Positions 58,827-64,000 of a stretch of DNA of 64,000 nt are shown piece by piece. Within the stretch, counting starts at the first letter, position 1. Each line of letters starts with the position of its first letter. Under the pieces are notes generated by a model, which worked only from the letters and a program-made list of their open reading frames with translations, made no database searches and was not told where the DNA came from. The translations under genes were made by a program, and so were the position numbers. This stretch comes from Devosia sp. A16. Its GTDB lineage: Bacteria; Pseudomonadota; Alphaproteobacteria; Rhizobiales; Devosiaceae. The DNA lies in contig NZ_CP012945.1 in assembly GCF_001402915.1 (NCBI RefSeq), positions 248,001-312,000 on the forward strand, given 5' to 3'.

Positions 58827-60521
58827 TCAGGCTGCCTGCTCGACCGCATCAACCATCCGCTCCGGCGCCTTGCCGCCGGCCGAGCCGCCCAGCCACGAGG
58901 CCAGCGCCGCAAGAAGGTAGAGCATCAGCGAGATGGTGAAGGCGATCTTGATTCCCACCATGAACGGCGCCGCCAGGAGGTGCGGGAAGAACTCCTTGCC
59001 GGTGATCACCGCCTGCTGCGCCGCGCTCAGCGCATGCAGCGCCCCCGCCGGGATCAACTCGCCCATCGGGTTGTAGCCGAGGAACGCCGCGAACAGGCTC
59101 GCCACCGGCGGCGCCGCGGCGACCTGCGCCGCGATGTCGGCGCTCGGGCCTTCGGCCACGAGATTGCTCTGCATGCTCTGCGGCAGGCTCAGCGACAGCC
59201 CGACAATCATCAGGGTGAAGAAGATGCCGATCGACAGCACCTGTCCGGCATTCATCGCCGTGGCGCGGATGCCCGCCGCCTGCCCGCGTTCGGCGGCCGG
59301 CACGGCATTCATCGTCTGCGTGGCGTTGGGTGCCGAGAACAGCCCTGAGGCGACGCCGTTCAAAAACAGCAGCGTCGCGAAGATCGGGTAGTCGAAGTCG
59401 GCGTTGAGCAGCATCAGCCCGAGAAAGGTCGCGGCGCCCAGCAGCATGCCGAGGCTGGCGAAGGCACGTTGTCCGAACCGATCCGCCAGCATGCCGGCCA
59501 CCGGCCCGGCGATCAGCACGCCCAGCGTCAGCGGCACCATGAAGATGCCGGCCCAGAGCGGCGTCGATTCGAAGCTGTAGCCATGCAGCGGCAGCCAGAT
59601 GCCCTGCAGCCAGATGATCAGCATGAACTGCAGCCCGCCGCGCCCGATCGAGGTCATCAGGTTGGCCGAGATGCCGGCAAAGAACGGCTTGATGCGGAAC
59701 AGCTTCAGATCGATCATCGGCGGCTTCGCCCTGGTTTCGATGAAGAAAAAGAACGCCAGGAACACCAGCCCCAGTCCGAGCTCTGCCAGCACCTGCGGGC
59801 TGCCCCAGGCCATCAGGTCGTTATGGTAGGGCTGGATGCCGTCATTGACGCCGATCAGCAACAGCACCAGGCCGACCGCGAAGGTGATGTTGCCCCACCA
59901 GTCGATCTTCGAATGCCGGGTCGGCACATAGTCCTTCATGCTGACATAGGCCCAGATGGTGCCCACCAGCCCGATGGGGACGTTGATCCAGAAGATCCAG
60001 CGCCAGTCGATATCGGCGAGCAGACCACCGAGGATCAGCCCGATGAACTGCCCTGCGATCGCCGCCATGGTGTTGATGCCGAGCGCCAGCCCGCGCTGCC
60101 GGGTCGGGAATACGTCGATCAGGATGGCCGTGGCGGTGGAGGTCAGCATCGCCCCGCCGATGCCCTGCACGATCCTGAGCCCGACGAGGTAATAGGCCGC
60201 GCCGTCGCCGGTCGGCATGAAGCTCAAGGCGATCGAGGCGAGCGTGAAGATGAGAAAGCCCAGGTTGTACACCTTGGCCCGCCCGAACATGTCTCCGAGC
60301 TTGCCGAAGGTCACCACCAGCACCGAAGTCACCACCATGTAGCCCATGATGGTCCAGAGCAGGACGTTGGTGTTGCCGGGGTCGAGCGGCTTCAGGCCGA
60401 TGCCGCGGAAGATCGCCGGCAGGCTGATCAAGACGATCGAAGCGTTGATCGTGGCGGCGAGCATCCCCAGCGTGGTGTTGCTCAGCACCATCCATTTGTG
60501 GTTGTTCGGTTGCGAACTCAT
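58827..60521 (-). CDS. MFS transporter, DHA2/EmrB-QacA type
   Basis: 564 residues with fourteen predicted helices. ATINASIVLISLPAIFRGIG is helix 1 with motif D. VTFGKLGDMFGRAKVYNLGFLIF is the motif-A loop. GGAMLTSTATAILIDVFPTRQRGLALGINTMAAIAGQFIGLILGG is helix 5 with motif C, which marks drug:H+ antiporters. ADRFGQRAF is the second motif A. It probably exports drugs or other toxic compounds. It is divergent from the MarR gene, which likely represses it. ATG 60521 gives the clean start. Confidence 0.92.
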   Translation of the reverse strand: MSSQPNNHKWMVLSNTTLGMLAATINASIVLISLPAIFRGIGLKPLDPGNTNVLLWTIMGYMVVTSVLVVTFGKLGDMFGRAKVYNLGFLIFTLASIALSFMPTGDGAAYYLVGLRIVQGIGGAMLTSTATAILIDVFPTRQRGLALGINTMAAIAGQFIGLILGGLLADIDWRWIFWINVPIGLVGTIWAYVSMKDYVPTRHSKIDWWGNITFAVGLVLLLIGVNDGIQPYHNDLMAWGSPQVLAELGLGLVFLAFFFFIETRAKPPMIDLKLFRIKPFFAGISANLMTSIGRGGLQFMLIIWLQGIWLPLHGYSFESTPLWAGIFMVPLTLGVLIAGPVAGMLADRFGQRAFASLGMLLGAATFLGLMLLNADFDYPIFATLLFLNGVASGLFSAPNATQTMNAVPAAERGQAAGIRATAMNAGQVLSIGIFFTLMIVGLSLSLPQSMQSNLVAEGPSADIAAQVAAAPPVASLFAAFLGYNPMGELIPAGALHALSAAQQAVITGKEFFPHLLAAPFMVGIKIAFTISLMLYLLAALASWLGGSAGGKAPERMVDAVEQAA

Positions 60522-60588
60522 TCGTTGCGTCCTCGGGGCCCTGCCCCGGCGGCGCAGGCCGACACCGGAGCTATACAATTTGGCTTCG

Positions 60589-60610
60589 TATAATTAGGAT
60601 ACTAACTAAT
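60589..60610. promoter_or_regulatory. Candidate -10 and operator between emrB-like gene and marR
   Basis: TATAAT (60589-60594) lies fifteen bases before the marR ATG. ATTAG (60593-60597) and CTAAT (60606-60610) form an interrupted palindrome around it that overlaps the start codon. MarR binding here would shut down both genes. Confidence 0.5.
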
Positions 60611-61064
60611 GGCAACTAGCGATCCTGCACACCTGATGCGCGATCTGACGCGGGACCTGCTCCTCACCGGCCGGCTGTGGCGGAAGATGGCGCGGGCCGT
60701 GGCCGCCAAGCACGGCGTGTCGGAAGCCGCCTCGGCGCCGCTCATCTGGATCGACCGGCTGGGCGAGAACGTGCGCCAGAACACGCTCGCCGACGCCATC
60801 GGCATCGAAGGCGCCTCGCTGGTGCGCCTTATCGACGAACTGCAGGCCTCAGGCCTCGTCACCCGCGAGCCCGATCCCACCGACCGCCGCGCCAATGTCG
60901 TGTCGCTCACCGTGCGCGGCCGCGAGGTCGTTGCCGAGGTGAACGAAGACGTGATGGCGCTCCGCCGCCAGGTGTTCGCCGGGCTCGATCCCCATGACTT
61001 CGAGGCCGCCCTGCGCGTCTTCGCCGCCATCAAGACGGCAGCCGCGAGGGATGGCGAGGAGTAG
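60609..61064 (+). CDS. MarR-family transcriptional regulator
   Basis: 151 residues of the winged-helix MarR type: AAKHGVSEAASAPLIWIDRLGENVRQNTLADAIGIEGASLVRLIDELQASGLVTREPDPTDRRANVVSLTVRGREV, with the DRR wing motif. The N-terminal helix mediates dimerisation. A near-leaderless start at 60609 is supported by a -10 TATAAT just upstream. It is divergent from the EmrB-type exporter, the usual partner. Confidence 0.9.
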   Translation: MATSDPAHLMRDLTRDLLLTGRLWRKMARAVAAKHGVSEAASAPLIWIDRLGENVRQNTLADAIGIEGASLVRLIDELQASGLVTREPDPTDRRANVVSLTVRGREVVAEVNEDVMALRRQVFAGLDPHDFEAALRVFAAIKTAAARDGEE

Positions 61065-61096
61065 TTCGCTGACGCGTATTTCGCTGGAGCGGAGCT

Positions 61097-61345
61097 CGCG
61101 CACTCCGCTTGCCTCCCCCGTCAAAGGGGAGATGGTCATTGACCGTTCGGCTGGATCAAGCAAGGGCCACCGGCCGGACGCCCTGCCCGTGACGGGGAGG
61201 GATGGGGTGGGGTGCGCGGCAAACTCGATGTAGATTGAGGTCTCGGGCGGGCTAGACGTGCCGAGCTCGCTGCACACCCCCTCCGAGCTGCGCTAGGTCG
61301 CAGACGCTCCCAAGCTTCGCGTGCCCCCCCGTCAAGGGGGAGGTG
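61097..61345. repeat. Class C repeats
   Basis: CTCCCCCGTCAAAGGGGAG at 61112 and GGAGCTGCGCTAGGTCGCA with CCCCCGTCAAGGGGGAGGTG at 61282-61344. Together they fill most of the gap 61065-61485. Confidence 0.72.
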
Positions 61346-61485
61346 GCGCCGGTGCTCATAGCAAAACGGCGCCAAGGATACCGGAGGGCATCCTCCCGTC
61401 ATCGGTCGACGCTCCAAAGAGTATTCGACGAACGGATGAAGCAAGCCCCGTGACAAGTCGGCAAAGCTCGGCTACAAACCCGCCC

Positions 61486-61560
61486 ATGAACCTTCGCGCC
61501 GCCTATTCGTATTGGTATTTTACCACCGGAAGCCGCTGGCAGCCGAAGGGGCGCGTTTGA
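61486..61560 (+). CDS. Aromatic leader peptide of the DAHP synthase gene
   Basis: A 24-residue peptide, MNLRAAYSYWYFTTGSRW then QPKGRV, that contains the run YSYWYF (three Tyr, one Trp, one Phe) and a further Trp. Immediately downstream is a strong terminator and then the DAHP synthase gene. Ribosome stalling at the aromatic codons when charged Tyr/Trp/Phe-tRNA is scarce would favour an antiterminator: CTGGC (61536-61540) can pair with GCCAG in the terminator arm. CGCGCC (61495-61500) can pair with GGCGCG (61550-61555) around the codons. This is the classic attenuation layout. Function is inferred. Confidence 0.75.
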   Translation: MNLRAAYSYWYFTTGSRWQPKGRV

Positions 61561-61586
61561 CGTAAAACACCAAACCGAAAATACCC

Positions 61587-61618
61587 AAAAAGCCGCCAGA
61601 TCACCTGGCGGCTTTTTT
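61587..61618 (+). terminator. Attenuator terminator before DAHP synthase
   Basis: AAAAAGCCGCCAG (61587-61599) pairs with CTGGCGGCTTTTT (61605-61617), giving a 13-bp stem with a T-run, 35 bases before the aroG start. Confidence 0.9.
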
Positions 61619-61652
61619 GTCGCCGGTGCCTAGAACAGAGGAACCGACGAAA

Positions 61653-62729
61653 ATGCTGAAATCCACCGACGACCTGCGCATCAAACAGATCCGCGAACTC
61701 CGAACCCCCGAAGAGGTGATCCGCGAGTTCCCGCGCACTGATGCGGCGACCCGCACCGTGATCAGCTCGCGCCACGCGCTGCACAATATCCTGCATGGCA
61801 GCGACGATCGTCTTGCCGTCGTGGTCGGCCCCTGCTCCATCCACGATCCGAAGGCGGCGCTCGACTATGCCCGCCGCCTCGCCTCGGTCCGGGAGCGCCT
61901 TGCCGGCAGCCTCGAGATCGTCATGCGCGTCTATTTCGAGAAGCCCCGAACCACCGTCGGCTGGAAGGGCCTGATCAACGATCCCAACCTCGATGGCAGC
62001 TTCGACATCGACAACGGGCTGCGGCTCGCCCGTTCGCTGCTGCTCGAGATCAACAATCTCGGCCTGCCCGCCGGTTCCGAATTCCTCGACATGACCACGC
62101 CCCAGTATTTCGCCGACCTGGTGTCATGGGGCGCCATCGGCGCGCGCACCACCGAGAGCCAGGTGCATCGCGAGCTCGCCTCCGGGCTGAGCTGCCCGGT
62201 CGGCTTCAAGAACGGCACCGACGGCAATGTCCGCATCGCGCTGGACGCAGTGAAATCGGCGAGCCAGCCGCACCATTTCCTGGCCGTGACCAAATCCGGC
62301 CACTCCGCCATCGCGGCAACCACCGGCAATGACGATTGCCACATCATCCTGCGCGGTGGCAGCAAGGCGACCAACTACGACGCGCAGAGCGTCGATGCCG
62401 CCTGTAAGGAGGCAGAGAAGTCCGGCATCCGTCCGGCCGTGATGATCGACGCCAGCCACGCCAACTCGTCCAAGAAGCCCGAGAACCAGCCGCTGGTGCT
62501 GGCCGAAGTCGGCGCCCAGATCGCCGCCGGCGACATGCGGATCATCGGCGTGATGGCCGAATCCAACCTCGTGGCCGGTCGCCAGGATCTCATGCCGGGC
62601 AAGGAACTGGTCTACGGCCAGTCGATCACCGACGGCTGCATCGACTGGGACTCGACCGTCGAAGTGCTGGAAAAGCTAGCCGAGGCGGTGGAAGAGCGTC
62701 GGCGGGTAACCGGCCAACTGGTGGCCTGA
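61653..62729 (+). CDS. aroG: 3-deoxy-7-phosphoheptulonate (DAHP) synthase, class I (AroF/AroG type)
   Basis: 358 residues, matching E. coli AroG (350). It condenses phosphoenolpyruvate and erythrose 4-phosphate, the first step to Phe, Tyr and Trp. The core is AVVVGPCSIHDPKAALDYA, VMRVYFEKPRTTVGWKGLINDP, GFKNGTDGNVRIALDAVKSA and MIDASHANSSKKPENQ (metal His). The N-terminal extension LRIKQIRELRTPEEVIREFP is the allosteric part. ATG 61653 follows GAGGAACC. It is preceded by the aromatic leader-attenuator and followed by its own terminator. Which amino acid inhibits it cannot be told. Confidence 0.94.
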   Translation: MLKSTDDLRIKQIRELRTPEEVIREFPRTDAATRTVISSRHALHNILHGSDDRLAVVVGPCSIHDPKAALDYARRLASVRERLAGSLEIVMRVYFEKPRTTVGWKGLINDPNLDGSFDIDNGLRLARSLLLEINNLGLPAGSEFLDMTTPQYFADLVSWGAIGARTTESQVHRELASGLSCPVGFKNGTDGNVRIALDAVKSASQPHHFLAVTKSGHSAIAATTGNDDCHIILRGGSKATNYDAQSVDAACKEAEKSGIRPAVMIDASHANSSKKPENQPLVLAEVGAQIAAGDMRIIGVMAESNLVAGRQDLMPGKELVYGQSITDGCIDWDSTVEVLEKLAEAVEERRRVTGQLVA

Positions 62730-62737
62730 AAAATAGA

Positions 62738-62782
62738 CCCTGCAGCCAGCGTTCCGCCGTCGGGAGGGAGCTGGCTGCAGGG
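62738..62782 (+). terminator. Hairpin at the end of the aroG transcript
   Basis: CCCTGCAGCCAGC (62738-62750) pairs with GCTGGCTGCAGGG (62770-62782), a 13-bp stem without a T-run. Confidence 0.6.
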
Positions 62783-62789
62783 GTTCGCT

Positions 62790-63700
<911 letters not shown>

Positions 63701-63704
<4 letters not shown>

Positions 63705-63952
63705 AGATCCGCTATTTCGCCTGGCTGCGCGAACGCCTCAACCGCAGTGAGGAAGACGTGTCTCCTCCGCCCGAGGTGGTCACTGTCGGCGACCTGATTC
63801 AATGGCTGAGGGATCGCGACGAAGCCGCTGACCTGGCGATGCAAAAGCCCAATCTGATCAAGGCGGCGCTCGACACCGAAATCGTCCCGCACTCGACGCC
63901 CATCGGCGGTGCCAAGGTCATCGCCCTGTTCCCGCCGATGACCGGCGGCTGA
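63701..63952 (+). CDS. moaD: Molybdopterin synthase sulfur-carrier subunit MoaD
   Basis: An 83-residue ubiquitin-like protein. The N-terminal strand is KIRYFAWLRERLNRSEEDV, the helix is VGDLIQWLRDRDEAADLAM, and it ends in IALFPPMTGG with the obligatory Gly-Gly that carries the thiocarboxylate. It donates sulfur to precursor Z in the molybdenum-cofactor pathway together with MoaE, which begins three bases later. It overlaps pgsA. Confidence 0.95.
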
Positions 63953-63955
63953 CCG

Positions 63956-64000
63956 ATGTCGGTCCGCCTGCAGGAGGCATCCTTCGATCCCGGCGCCGAA
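63956..64000 (+). CDS. moaE: Molybdopterin synthase catalytic subunit MoaE, N-terminal fragment
   Basis: The window ends 15 codons into a frame that starts at ATG 63956: MSVRLQEASFDPGAE. This is the usual N-terminus of alphaproteobacterial MoaE, and the gene follows moaD directly. The rest of the gene is outside the window. Confidence 0.7.
   Translation, partial: MSVRLQEASFDPGAE

Overview
The window looks like chromosomal DNA of a high-GC alphaproteobacterium of the Hyphomicrobiales (Rhizobiales), most likely Devosia or a close relative. The evidence is the gene-to-gene linkage of trxB with an LsrB/VtlR-type LysR regulator, an alphaproteobacterial LexA box (GTTC-N7-GTTC) at uvrB, an Omp25/31-like barrel, a DUF1127 gene, many short palindromic repeat families, and several secreted SH3b proteins. 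The genus is inferred; no rRNA is present to confirm it.

Layout. 1-9.9 kb: end of a CatB-type acetyltransferase, nucleotidyltransferase, EamA transporter, phytanoyl-CoA dioxygenase-like enzyme, TPR-methyltransferase, cspA, a divergent SnoaL/TetR pair around two operators, greA, trxB-lsrB, a GNAT enzyme and a small exported protein. 10-14.8 kb: corA, then about 950 bp without protein genes that holds three tandem small RNAs whose hairpin loops all display CCUCC cores (the standout feature), an aldo/keto reductase, an internally duplicated unknown protein and a DUF559 nuclease gene inside an inverted repeat pair. 14.8-28.4 kb: an aspC operon with a broken prolyl aminopeptidase, exported and membrane proteins, a CBS protein, an outer-membrane barrel, an LTXXQ protein, a class V aminotransferase, a DnaB-like ATPase, a second SnoaL protein, EamA, DUF2147, tdk and a thioesterase. 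28.8-37.2 kb: two SH3b/crystallin-like secreted proteins, two ArsR-SRPBCC regulatory modules, arfB, a membrane protein with its winged-helix regulator, a UppS-like prenyltransferase, a dihydrofolate reductase-like protein and an MFS transporter.

37.2-44.4 kb: a repeat field, SOS-boxed uvrB, then a lower-GC insertion encoding DUF262, HEPN, a cytosine-5 DNA methyltransferase and a convergent Vsr nuclease, a probable defence or restriction-modification island. 44.7-54.3 kb: small zinc-ribbon, DUF1905, cNMP-binding and PNPOx-like genes, then five more SH3b secreted proteins in a row separated by hairpin repeats, small membrane proteins and a third EamA transporter. 54.5-64 kb: SDR-uvrC operon, another SDR, a DUF1127 gene, an EmrB-type exporter divergent from a MarR regulator, DAHP synthase preceded by a leader peptide rich in Tyr/Trp/Phe plus a terminator (attenuator), and pgsA-moaD-moaE running off the end.

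Working together: uvrB and uvrC give two of the three excinuclease subunits. trxB-lsrB links thiol redox and its probable regulator. The SRPBCC, SnoaL and MFS genes each sit beside a small regulator and a visible palindrome. The sRNA array could titrate Shine-Dalgarno sequences globally. The aromatic leader would couple DAHP synthase to the supply of charged aromatic tRNAs.
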